From: DATKMS01 sp035541735
Lineage (GTDB): Bacteria; Desulfobacterota; Binatia; HRBIN30
DNA: 64,000 nt
Assembly (NCBI GenBank): GCA_035541735.1
Contig: DATKMS010000096.1
Coordinates: 1 to 64,000 of the forward strand
Direction: 5' to 3'
Positions 43,701 through 51,326 of this stretch are shown here, in pieces (position 1 is the first letter of the stretch; every line of letters begins with the position of its first letter). Made by a program: the position numbers and the translations under genes. Under the pieces are notes generated by a model. That model saw only the letters and a program-made list of their open reading frames with translations. It had not been told where the DNA came from and ran no database searches.

Positions 43701-45042
43701 CCACAAAGACGCCCCCTCCCGAGTTGCGTTGCACGGTATTGCCGGCGACATCGATCAGGATCGTCGCACTCGCGTCTGCAACCAGGGAGGCGCCGATGGT
43801 GCCGTTTTGGATGATCGAGTTCCGCCGCAGCGCAACTGAGCCTGTGCTGACGGCATCGACACCTGCGGCGATATTGCTCGCAATCGTATTGTCAGTGATG
43901 GCGACGTTGGAACTCTGCTGGATGTGAACGCCGCTCCTGCGACTCGCTTGGAGAATATTGTCTCCGATGGTCAACGGTGCGGCCCCACGCGCGAACACGC
44001 CGTCGATGCCGCTCGGTCCCACCTGATTGTTGCGGACCGATATCTTGGTCGTTCCGTTGCCGACGATGGTCACGCCAGTCGCACCACTGTTGGCGACCGT
44101 GTTCTCCTCCACTGCGGCGGAGTCGGAGGCCACCACATTGATGCCTGCGCTGACGCTGCTGCGCACATCATTGTCGGTTACCCTGACGGCACTGACGGCA
44201 TCGGTCGCGTTCGCGCCAAAGCCGGCGCCAATACCATCGTGATTGGCAACAACCGTGTTGCCTTCAACGTCCACATTCGCGCTCGCGCGCACCAGAATCC
44301 CGTACTCCGCGTTTTGCTCGAAGTCGTTGTCCGTGATGGCGCCGCCGCCCGCATTCACCACGAACAGGCCGTGGCTGCCATTGCTGCTCGCCTGATTGTT
44401 CAAAACGGCCACGGTCGCGCCGACACCAGCCACTCCATCGATCGAAACCCCGGCGCTACCGTTTCCCATGGCTCGATTGTTCGCAACGACAATGGTCCCG
44501 CTCGCGGTGATATCGATGCCCCGTTTCACACAGTTGCGGATCTCCGTATTTCGGATGGTCACGTTGCTGCTGTTCACAGCGGTCACGTCGGCCCGCACCT
44601 GGATGCCGGCGTCGACGGCACCCAGAATGGTGAACCCGTCAATCCGGATGTCGTGCCGCCCCGCCAACAAGAAACCGGTAGTGTGTGGCGCCTGCGGCCT
44701 GACGACTACCGGACCGGCTGCATCGCCGGTCACGGCACCGGCCGTGTCGGCCACGAACTCAACTTCGTGGCCTTCGTAGCCGCTGCGCGCCGGGAAGATG
44801 TCGCCGTCGCTGAACGTGCCGGGGCCCACGATGACCTGATCACCGGGGTTGCGGATGGCCGCGGCGGCCCTCTGGATGGTGGCGAACGCCGTGCTCGGGC
44901 TCAGCCCATCCGCATCATCGCTGCCATTGACGCGGACGAACAACACCGTTGCGCTCGCGCTGTCGACCATCAAACAGAGCATCGCGAGGCTAGCGATCCA
45001 CGACCAGATAGACGCCAGCCTGCGCGTCGGGTACTGATACAA
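40744..45042 (-). CDS. Very large secreted right-handed parallel beta-helix protein with three homologous modules
   Basis: A 1,432-residue exported protein. The start is TTG 45042, with a GGAG site, giving a signal peptide that ends SASA. Three modules begin with the same FVR-x-xGxDxxxGxSPxxAFxxIQ signature (about residues 33, 798 and 1122) followed by VIVGPGT/V, and each ends with GYHY (about 779, 1106 and 1430). Between them run dozens of PbH1 coils (NNTVxxNGGxGI-like). The fold is that of pectate lyases, AlgG/AlgE epimerases and tailspikes. Catalytic residues are not evident. It is encoded within the EPS operon between a GT4 and DUF5989, so a polymer-modifying or polymer-binding role is likely. 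Confidence 0.88.
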   Translation of the reverse strand: MYQYPTRRLASIWSWIASLAMLCLMVDSASATVLFVRVNGSDDADGLSPSTAFATIQRAAAAIRNPGDQVIVGPGTFSDGDIFPARSGYEGHEVEFVADTAGAVTGDAAGPVVVRPQAPHTTGFLLAGRHDIRIDGFTILGAVDAGIQVRADVTAVNSSNVTIRNTEIRNCVKRGIDITASGTIVVANNRAMGNGSAGVSIDGVAGVGATVAVLNNQASSNGSHGLFVVNAGGGAITDNDFEQNAEYGILVRASANVDVEGNTVVANHDGIGAGFGANATDAVSAVRVTDNDVRSSVSAGINVVASDSAAVEENTVANSGATGVTIVGNGTTKISVRNNQVGPSGIDGVFARGAAPLTIGDNILQASRRSGVHIQQSSNVAITDNTIASNIAAGVDAVSTGSVALRRNSIIQNGTIGASLVADASATILIDVAGNTVQRNSGGGVFVVGAAGGSVADNIVEDNSADGVVVRLSTRLSFVRNHVAGSNGNGIAVGVGTEQTGGSDFLLLSNDVDGSTKGGIAVYASGTVTTNGNSVLHSGTTGLSLQSAGNAVIPTISNNTIGTSGSHGIFLQGSNGGVVQNNLVFSNGDTGITLRTAPDALVVNNLVYDNVNDGLALGTNDLAAPRAKILQNTVYGNGGWGLRIGTAQAPSPGALVAGNIFRLNQGDKMQQGAGIAVARSSTCGYVAGFNINPDGYGQGTPFNNYDLIADPLFLSPAGADGRLGGDDYADDDFRLQQRRGGQTVQSPGIDAGPALVADIGLMGTTAHNGVPDVGVIDIGYHYGAAADQHTTTPVLYMPVFVRPNGSKANDGLAPERALASIQDAAERAGAGGTVVVGPGTYAEMSVHPLQNRGPVTFFADTTGTATGDVPGVVLLDATGGDTGFTLLNACNATVRGFSVTGAMSAGIQVRDGSDDSVVRDNVVFSNQRRGIESLGAEGAVIDNNLVYANGTGGIRIEQGNNGTIANNTVYANGADAILVGGSGTTGPALGTAVLRNIVAGNGKGVLAQQNSFTGYLSGFNVVPDGFQANTPRADSDFVPAKSVQLFVNPLGPDGKLGGTDFLDDDFHLAQSAANPALGIDDGESNTLLTGSTRSNGVPNVGSADAGYHYPFLYGLSLPAAAPGVIFVRTSGNDSNYGFSPDRAFASIQRALTAVSGDGVIVIGPGVYHEQRLLFGVPRRSNAVVVLLGDESGQLTGDPAGKVVVDAGGHAAPMVVGPARLDGLTLSGARGPGLRVSRAAHDVTLRNSTLCGNSGDGIVTFGDAVSIVNNLICGNGGNGVSVRLRGAHAATQLLNNTVAANMQRGIVIHETGAPVARGVVYNNIISGNGSTGITARAARRAALAAGNNLNTDGYGARMQAGDSDVDAAPQFAGGAASKGIGCESADGMRVQPTSPGIDRGTRTAVELGLGNRSVVITQERDTGPTDLGYHYPQ

Positions 45043-45060
45043 CGCGCCTGCTCCACACGC

Positions 45061-45240
45061 CTAGAACAACGTATAGATGAAGGGACCGAGGGCCGAACTC
45101 TGCGCGGTGACCATCAATCCGCCGAACAGCAGCAGCACAAACACCATGGGAATGAGCCACCACAGCTTGCGCTGCCACAGGAAGCCCATCAGCTCGCCGG
45201 CGATACCGAAACGCTCGCGCATTCCTTCAGTGACCTTCAT
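45061..45240 (-). CDS. DUF5989-family small membrane protein
   Basis: A 59-residue protein with a short amphipathic N-terminus (FGIAGELMGFLWQRKLWWLI) and one transmembrane helix (MVFVLLLFGGLMVTAQ). This is the pattern of DUF5989, a family that is usually encoded next to NodU/HypF-type carbamoyltransferases. ATG 45240 is preferred over 45243 because GGAG lies 6 bases before it. It overlaps the SGNH gene stop by 14 bases, and the carbamoyltransferase is one gene further upstream, so the familiar triad is complete. The role is unknown. Confidence 0.8.
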   Translation of the reverse strand: MKVTEGMRERFGIAGELMGFLWQRKLWWLIPMVFVLLLFGGLMVTAQSSALGPFIYTLF

Positions 45241-46432
45241 CATGCACTCCTTGTTGTCGAGCCGGCACCAGATCGCGCTGCTCGAAAAATTCCTTCAACA
45301 CACTTGCCGCGAGGCGGTGCCCCGCCGCCGTCCAATGCCCGTCGTGGTGATAGTGCAACGGCTCGCGGTCCTGCGCCGCCCGCTCGCGAAACGGCCCAGC
45401 CAGCGCCACACACGGCACGGCGCGCTGGGCGCACCAGGCTTCGATGCGCTGCATCGGCGCGTCGAGATCCCAGGTTTGGGACCGCATGTGCGGATAGGTG
45501 TCGACGACCTCGCGCCACCACTGTGGGTACACCTGATCGCGCGAGCTGACGATGGCGATTGCCAGGCGCGCACCGCTCGCGGCAGTGGCACTCTGCAGTT
45601 GGTCGAGTAGCCGTTCGGTATACGCCCAGGCCTCCTGCCATTCCGGCGTCAGCGGCGCGGCGTAGACACCATAGTCGACAGGCACGCCGTCGCGCTCCGG
45701 TGCGGCGGGAAGGGCGTCGCGCTGCAGCCACCCGTGTCGCACCAACGTCTGCGCCAGTTGCGGATGTTGCGTCACCAGCACCTTGCGCAAGTAGTGGTAG
45801 GCCGCCGAGCGCGCCAGGAGCGCCCGCCAGCCGTGCACCTGCTTGCGCGGCGCCTCACCGACGACTCTCTGCAAGGCGCCGTCCGTGGTGTACGCAGGCT
45901 TCAGCTTGTCTTCCAGGGTGGGGCTGTTGTTCTTCACGTCGTTCCCCGGGTAGAAGGCCAGCACGACCAGGTCAGGGTGGTAGCGCGCGCCTTCGCGCTC
46001 GAAATACAGCAACTCACTGGCGGTTCCGTATCCGCTGACGCCCGCGGCCATCACCTCGATGCGTCTGCCGCCGTCGAGCAACTGTTCCAGTACGCGCGGG
46101 AAGGTCGCCTCCAACGGCACGTGCATGGCCTCCACAAACGAATCGCCCAGAATGAGCACGCGGAACATGCCGGGCGCCTTGGCATAGTCACGTTCGAGGT
46201 CCCGCAGACCGTGATGGTTGATCTGCACGGGCACGACAAACTCGCGGTCCTCCTGCGTCCACCAGCCGCGCGCTCCGGCAATCAGTCGCGCCCCGAGCAC
46301 CGGGTCGGGCTCCCAGAAGCGGTCTGGAACCAGATGCATCCAGCGCACGCCCACTTCAAGCGCGACCAAGGCGAGGAGGATTCCGACGCTGGCGAGAACA
46401 ACACCCGCCAGCAGTTCGCGCCCGCGCGGCAC
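45227..46432 (-). CDS. Membrane-anchored SGNH/GDSL hydrolase-fold protein
   Basis: A 401-residue protein with one N-terminal transmembrane helix (ELLAGVVLASVGILLALVAL) and an SGNH domain. Block I is LILGDSFVEAMHV, with the nucleophile serine in GDS. Block V is HYHHDGHWTAAGH, with the D-x-x-H pair. The start is GTG 46432 with a GAGGG site. It lies between the carbamoyltransferase and DUF5989 genes, a common arrangement in EPS loci. It probably transfers or removes an acyl or carbamoyl substituent at the cell surface; this is inference. Confidence 0.85.
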   Translation of the reverse strand: MPRGRELLAGVVLASVGILLALVALEVGVRWMHLVPDRFWEPDPVLGARLIAGARGWWTQEDREFVVPVQINHHGLRDLERDYAKAPGMFRVLILGDSFVEAMHVPLEATFPRVLEQLLDGGRRIEVMAAGVSGYGTASELLYFEREGARYHPDLVVLAFYPGNDVKNNSPTLEDKLKPAYTTDGALQRVVGEAPRKQVHGWRALLARSAAYHYLRKVLVTQHPQLAQTLVRHGWLQRDALPAAPERDGVPVDYGVYAAPLTPEWQEAWAYTERLLDQLQSATAASGARLAIAIVSSRDQVYPQWWREVVDTYPHMRSQTWDLDAPMQRIEAWCAQRAVPCVALAGPFRERAAQDREPLHYHHDGHWTAAGHRLAASVLKEFFEQRDLVPARQQGVHDEGH

Positions 46433-46439
46433 GCGCCCT

Positions 46440-48221
46440 CTACGACTCCTTGCGGATGAGGCAATTCCCGAGCACCAGCGAATCCATGCCGCTCCGCGCG
46501 AAGGTGCTGAAGGCGTTGGCCGGCGTGGTGACGATCGGCTCCCCTTTCAAGTTGAAGGAGGTGTTGAGGATCACCGGTACTCCCGTGGCCTGGCCGAAGC
46601 GGTTGATCAAATTGTAGTAGAGCGGGCTTTCCGCCTTGTGCACGGTCTGCAGCCGCGCCGTGCCGTCAACGTGCGTGATCGCGGGCAGCACATCCGCTTG
46701 CCCCGCCTTGACGTCGACGACGTACAACATGAAGCGCGCCGGGTAGTGCCGCGGCGCGTCCGGCAGGTCGAAGAAGCGCTCGGCGCTCTCCGCCAACACC
46801 GACGGCGCGAAGGGACGAAACGGCTCGCGGAACTTGATCTTGATGTTGACGATCTCCTTCATGTCGTGGCGTCGCGGATCGGCGATGATGCTGCGTGATC
46901 CGAGCGCCCGCGGTCCCCACTCGAAGCGTCCCTGGAACCACCCGACCACGTGGCCGGCTTGCAGCTCGCCAACCACCGCGTCGAGCAGTTCCTCCTCGCG
47001 ACTGTATGTCTCGTACGCCATGCCGCAGGTGCGCGCAAAGTCGTTGATCTCCCCCTGGCTGAACTCCTGCCCCCAATATGCGTGCCGCATGAGGAACTGG
47101 CGCGGCTGACCGAGCGCGCAATGGTAGGCGTATAGCGCAGCACCCAACGCGCCGCCGCCGTCACCTGCGGCTGGCTGGATGAACACCTCACGGATCGGCG
47201 TCTCCTTGATGATGCGTCCGTTGGCAACGCTGTTGAGGGCCACACCACCAGCCATGCAGATGCGGTCGAGACCGGTCTCTTGGTGCAAGCTGCGCACCAT
47301 ACCGAGGACGATCTCCTCGGTCACCTGCTGAATGCTCGCGGCGATGTCCGCGTAGTACTGATTCTTGGCTGCCAGCTCTTTGTAGTTGGACGGCTTCGGT
47401 TCGAAGTAGGACGGATAGCCCGAGCGTTCGGTGAAGAAGTGCCACGCCGGATCGCGCGGCTCGCCAAACAGATCAGTGAAGCGGCGGTTGTAGGTTTGCG
47501 TCGACGAGTGGTGGAAGCAGAAGTAGTCCATGTTGAGCCAGAAGCTGCCGTCGGCGTCGAGATGGATGAGCTTGCGAACCTTGTCGACGTAGCGTGGCGA
47601 ACCGTACGGCGCCATGCCCATCACTTTGTACTCACCCTCGTTGACTTCGAAGCCGAGAAACGCAGTGAAGGCGCTGTAGAGGAGGCCCACGGAGTGCGGA
47701 AATCGCACCTCGCGGAGCAGCTTGATCTCCGTACCTTTGCCCCGTCCCATCGTCGCGGTGGCCCACTCCCCGACCCCGTCGACGGTCAGGATCGCCGCCT
47801 CGTCGAATGGGGAGCACAAGAACGTGCTGGCCGCATGCGACAGATGATGTTCACTGAACAGAATGCGGCTGCTCGGAATCGCCATCTCCTGACGGATCAG
47901 GTTCTTCACCCACAGCTTGTCCAACAGCCACGTGGTCATCGCGTCGCCGAAGACCTTCCACGACTTCGGCACCACCTGCAGCGACGTAGTCAGGATGCGC
48001 TCGAACTTGACGAATGGCTTCTCGTAGAAAATGACGTAGTCGAGGTCACTGGCCGTGAGGCCAGCGACCTCCAGACAGTAGCGGATGGCGAGCCGCGGAA
48101 AATCGGAGTCGTGCTTCTTGCGGCTGAAGCGCTCCTCCTCAGCGGCGGCAACGAGTTGGCCGTCTTGAATGAGCGCCGCCGCAGCGTCGTGGTAGAAGCA
48201 GGAAATTCCTAGGATGCGCAT
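46440..48221 (-). CDS. Carbamoyltransferase (NodU/CmcH/TobZ family)
   Basis: A 593-residue enzyme that carbamoylates a sugar or alcohol hydroxyl using carbamoyl phosphate and ATP via carbamoyladenylate. The N-terminal Kae1-like ASKHA domain begins MRILGISCFYHDAAAAL and has the metal-binding SEHHLSHAAS and LTVDGVGEWA segments. The C-terminal YrdC-like domain contains FQGRFEWGPRALGSRSIIADP and VILNTSFNLKGEPIV. All match the family. ATG 48221 gives the conserved N-terminus; the frame stays open to 48299 inside the previous gene. It starts 4 bases after the GT4 stop. Confidence 0.95.
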   Translation of the reverse strand: MRILGISCFYHDAAAALIQDGQLVAAAEEERFSRKKHDSDFPRLAIRYCLEVAGLTASDLDYVIFYEKPFVKFERILTTSLQVVPKSWKVFGDAMTTWLLDKLWVKNLIRQEMAIPSSRILFSEHHLSHAASTFLCSPFDEAAILTVDGVGEWATATMGRGKGTEIKLLREVRFPHSVGLLYSAFTAFLGFEVNEGEYKVMGMAPYGSPRYVDKVRKLIHLDADGSFWLNMDYFCFHHSSTQTYNRRFTDLFGEPRDPAWHFFTERSGYPSYFEPKPSNYKELAAKNQYYADIAASIQQVTEEIVLGMVRSLHQETGLDRICMAGGVALNSVANGRIIKETPIREVFIQPAAGDGGGALGAALYAYHCALGQPRQFLMRHAYWGQEFSQGEINDFARTCGMAYETYSREEELLDAVVGELQAGHVVGWFQGRFEWGPRALGSRSIIADPRRHDMKEIVNIKIKFREPFRPFAPSVLAESAERFFDLPDAPRHYPARFMLYVVDVKAGQADVLPAITHVDGTARLQTVHKAESPLYYNLINRFGQATGVPVILNTSFNLKGEPIVTTPANAFSTFARSGMDSLVLGNCLIRKES

Positions 48222-48225
48222 GCGT

Positions 48226-49446
48226 TTAATACGCCCTCGCCAAGCTTTCGTAGATGGTCGACATTGCTGCAACGTGACGCCGTAAGCTGAGATGGTCACG
48301 TGCCCAGGCGCGCGCCTGCGCGCCGATACGGCGCCGTAGCGTGGGGTCGCGCAGCAGCGGAATCACGCGGTCCGCCAATCTCGCGGCGTCACCGGGCGGT
48401 GTAAGGAAGCCGGTCTCGCCGTCGCGGATCAGTTCCGGAACGCCCCCGGCAGCGCTGGCAACCACCGGTTTGCCCAACAGCATGCCCTCGAGAATGACGC
48501 GTCCGAAGGGCTCGGGGCGGACAGAGGTATGCACAACGACGTCGAGCGCGTTGATGACGTCGGCAACATCGCGCCGAAAGCCAGTCGTCGAAAGCGCACC
48601 ATTGAGCTTGAGCTCCTGGATCCGCCGCATGAGCCGTTCGTTGTATGCCGTCCCGGCTCGATGCACTCCGCCGACGATGAATCCGTGGGCCTGGGGAACC
48701 TGCTCAACAATACGCGCCATTGCTTCGACAAGCACCCCCTGCCCCTTCCATTCCTGGATATTGCCAATCACGCCGACACACGGCACGCCATTCGTGATGC
48801 CGAGCTCGGCGCGCACCGCGGTCGCGGCGCGTTGCGGGGCGAAGGCCGCCTCGTCAAGAGCGTCATAAACCACGTGCATCGTACGGCCGTGCACGCCGCG
48901 CTGCGCACAGTGCGCACGTACCGCCTCGGTCATACAGACCAGGGCGTCAATGTGCCGCGCCGCCCAACGCTCCCGATTACTGTACTTCTCGAACCCCTTC
49001 ACATGGCACACACACGGCGTGCGTGTCAGCCAACACGCCAGAATGCCATCGAAGTTGGCGCGCACCCCGTTGCCAAGGTGGACGACGTCCGCGCCGACTG
49101 CGCGAATGACCCGCGCCAAGCGTGCAGCCGCGGGCAGCTCCTCGATGGCCACGCGTAACGTCTGCCGCCCGAGGCGCAGCACCGAGCGCACCGCGCCGAC
49201 GGACTTCGCGCGGTGATAGCCATCGTACGACAGCAACGCATGCTGCTTGGGCATGCGGCGACGCGCCACATGATGCACCGCCACACCAATTTCCTGCAGC
49301 TCCGACTCGATCGCCTTGCGCTCGTACAGCACCATCGTGGGTTCGAAGCAGTTGCGGTCCAGACCGCGAATCAGGTGGCACAGCCCGGTGAGGGAGCCAC
49401 CGACGACACCGCCGGAGGATGCTTCGACGAAGAGGACCCGTACCAT
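48226..49446 (-). CDS. GT4 glycosyltransferase
   Basis: A 406-residue GT-B enzyme. The N-terminal region reads VLFVEASSGGVVGGSLTGLCHLI (glycine-rich acceptor loop), and the C-terminal domain has GVIGNIQEWKGQGVLVEAM, TGFRRDV and the E-x7-E region EPFGRVILEGMLLGKPVVAS. It shows the usual GT4 length. ATG 49446 has a GAGG site. It is flanked by the HprK-like gene 9 bases upstream and the carbamoyltransferase 4 bases downstream. It presumably assembles the EPS repeat unit; the donor is unknown. Confidence 0.92.
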   Translation of the reverse strand: MVRVLFVEASSGGVVGGSLTGLCHLIRGLDRNCFEPTMVLYERKAIESELQEIGVAVHHVARRRMPKQHALLSYDGYHRAKSVGAVRSVLRLGRQTLRVAIEELPAAARLARVIRAVGADVVHLGNGVRANFDGILACWLTRTPCVCHVKGFEKYSNRERWAARHIDALVCMTEAVRAHCAQRGVHGRTMHVVYDALDEAAFAPQRAATAVRAELGITNGVPCVGVIGNIQEWKGQGVLVEAMARIVEQVPQAHGFIVGGVHRAGTAYNERLMRRIQELKLNGALSTTGFRRDVADVINALDVVVHTSVRPEPFGRVILEGMLLGKPVVASAAGGVPELIRDGETGFLTPPGDAARLADRVIPLLRDPTLRRRIGAQARAWARDHLSLRRHVAAMSTIYESLARAY

Positions 49447-49455
49447 CGACTGACC

Positions 49456-50580
49456 TCACTGCCGCGCGCCCACGGCCCGCAACGGCTGCTTTTGCAGCAG
49501 TTGCATGATCGCGTGCACCGCGGCGCCACTGCTCATGTCGGCGGTGAGGCCGATCTCGTAGCACGGGGTAGCGGCCACGAGTCGCGCCAGGTGGGCCTCG
49601 CGGCGCGCCACCAACCCGCTGAGGTGCAACTGCTCGAGCACGGCGGCGAACGCCCAGTAGCGCCGCAGGTCGTTGATCATGAGGTCGGCGGCGCTGAGCC
49701 GGTGATGTGCCTGTTCTGCCGAGATGGGCCGGGCATAGGACTCGGGCGCCCGCCGGGGAAACAGCAGCAGCGCGACTCGCCCCGCTTCGACGCGGCGGTG
49801 CGCCGGCATCTGGTAGCCGCACCGGTTCAGGCCGAAGGATCCCTCAATCACCTGCAACTCATCGGCGGCGCTTCCGAGCCAGCGACGGCTCCAAGCGTCG
49901 AGCAGAATCGGCTCGCGTACGGCCCACACGTCGTCACCCTGCTGCAGAACGAAGCTATCCGACAGAAAGCGTGTACCCGGCGACATGGCCAGGGCCACTG
50001 CTAGCGTCGACTTGCCAATCCCACTCGCACCGGCAAGCAGGATCGCCCCCGCATCCGTTGTCACCGCGCCCGCGTGGATCGGATGAAGGTCGCGGGTCTG
50101 TTCCAGCCACCACCAACACGGATAGTAGACCAGATAGGACAAGAGCGTCGTAAAGCGGCGCTGCCGCAGCTCGCTGCGGTGCGACCATTGTCGTATGCGA
50201 CGGAGGCGATCGCTGAAGGGGCGATTGCCGAGGCGATAGTGGAAGTCGCCGTGCACCGTCAGCCGACTGTCGTTCCAGGTGCAGCGCAGAAACAGGTCGC
50301 GCAGGTCGTCGACGCGAAACCAGTGCAGCGTCGTGCCGTCCGTGTACAGGTCACGATCCACCCTTTCGATCGTCGCGCCGCCGGCGCGGTCGACCGGCCG
50401 CTCGCTCGAAGGCTGGCCGTCGTGCCAGGTGAGCGTCGCGGTCACGGCGGGTGCGCTCACCGCACCTGCGCTCAGCGGCGCGAGGTGCAGCGCTGCGTAA
50501 GCCGCCAGGTCCGGCGCATTGGTTTCGAAACTGAACGTTGCACCTGCCAGACTGCCGGTTACGCTTGGGGGTGTCGCCAT
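49456..50580 (-). CDS. HPr-kinase-like P-loop protein
   Basis: A 374-residue protein with a non-conserved N-terminal half (about 1-160). It then has a domain resembling HprK-related kinases: LHPIHAGAV at about 165, the P-loop GASGIGKST (184-192), FLSDSFVLQQGDDVWAV and a C-terminal helical part. It lacks the HprK signature for phosphorylating HPr, and no HPr gene is nearby. Related proteins occur in EPS and RiPP loci with unknown targets. ATG 50580 follows GTG 50583 and shares its A with the TGA of the methyltransferase, so translation is coupled. Confidence 0.72.
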   Translation of the reverse strand: MATPPSVTGSLAGATFSFETNAPDLAAYAALHLAPLSAGAVSAPAVTATLTWHDGQPSSERPVDRAGGATIERVDRDLYTDGTTLHWFRVDDLRDLFLRCTWNDSRLTVHGDFHYRLGNRPFSDRLRRIRQWSHRSELRQRRFTTLLSYLVYYPCWWWLEQTRDLHPIHAGAVTTDAGAILLAGASGIGKSTLAVALAMSPGTRFLSDSFVLQQGDDVWAVREPILLDAWSRRWLGSAADELQVIEGSFGLNRCGYQMPAHRRVEAGRVALLLFPRRAPESYARPISAEQAHHRLSAADLMINDLRRYWAFAAVLEQLHLSGLVARREAHLARLVAATPCYEIGLTADMSSGAAVHAIMQLLQKQPLRAVGARQ

Positions 50581-51326
50581 CACTTCTCACAGAGCAGCAT
50601 CCAGCCCGATGGGCGGCTGCCGGGTATGTGTTCGAGCGACGCGATTAATGCGGTGGCGAGCGCGCCGAGGTTCACGCGACGCAAACGGTTGAGAAGGCGC
50701 TGCAGGCGGACGTGCTTGATCATCCCCTCCACGGCCACGACCCGGAATCCCGCGTCTTGCAACTCTGCTGCGATCTCCTCCGGACGGTAGAGGACATCAT
50801 AGATGTGGTAGCGCTCCAAGCCCCGCTTCACCCGGTACGGATGCGACACGTCGCGGTTCAGCGCATCCACAATAAACACGCCGCGCGGTCGCAGCACGCG
50901 CCGTATCTCCCGGTACAGCCGCTGCCGCTCCAGCAACTGAAAGTGGCGCACGAAGCGCAGCGTGTAGACGGCATCAAACGCTTCCGACTGGAACGGCAGA
51001 ACAAACGCATCGGTGCGCAGGAAGGCCCATGACGCTGCGGCGCCATTCATGCGCTGCTGTGCCGTCGCCAGCATCTCCGCGCTGCTATCGATCGCCACGC
51101 CCATCGGCACGCCGCGCACGGCCGCAGTGAGCCGGCCGGGACCGCAGGCGATCTCCAGCACGGTGTGTGGCGCGCGCGCCGTCAAGTGCGCATTCAGAAA
51201 GCCCACCTGCCGTCTATGCAGGATGCCGTTGAGCGGTTCGCCGGTACGCCGACGCATGTAGTCTTGGGCGACGTCCTTGTCCTGATAGTAACGCTTCAAC
51301 TCGTGGGGTCGATCGATCGGCTTCAT
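50580..51326 (-). CDS. Class I SAM-dependent methyltransferase
   Basis: A 248-residue Rossmann-fold methyltransferase. Motif I is VLEIACGPGRLT (about 55-66), the acidic residue after strand 2 lies in GVAIDSSAEML, and motifs II-III include FDAVYTLRFVRHFQLLE and LRPRGVFIVDALNRD. The layout is that of Methyltransf_11/25 small-molecule or sugar methyltransferases. It overlaps the epimerase stop by 4 bases upstream (ATGA) and the HprK-like gene by 1 base downstream. It may methylate a sugar of the polymer or a lipid-linked intermediate. Confidence 0.88.
   Translation of the reverse strand: MKPIDRPHELKRYYQDKDVAQDYMRRRTGEPLNGILHRRQVGFLNAHLTARAPHTVLEIACGPGRLTAAVRGVPMGVAIDSSAEMLATAQQRMNGAAASWAFLRTDAFVLPFQSEAFDAVYTLRFVRHFQLLERQRLYREIRRVLRPRGVFIVDALNRDVSHPYRVKRGLERYHIYDVLYRPEEIAAELQDAGFRVVAVEGMIKHVRLQRLLNRLRRVNLGALATALIASLEHIPGSRPSGWMLLCEK

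Noticed and set aside
43924..45549. 541-codon + strand frame opposite the beta-helix gene
   Set aside because: It is an antisense shadow of a repetitive Asn/Gly-rich protein; no start site or domain supports it.
46440..48299. Upstream extension of the carbamoyltransferase to 48299
   Set aside because: The added 26 residues overlap the previous GT4 gene and precede the conserved MRILGISCFYHD start.
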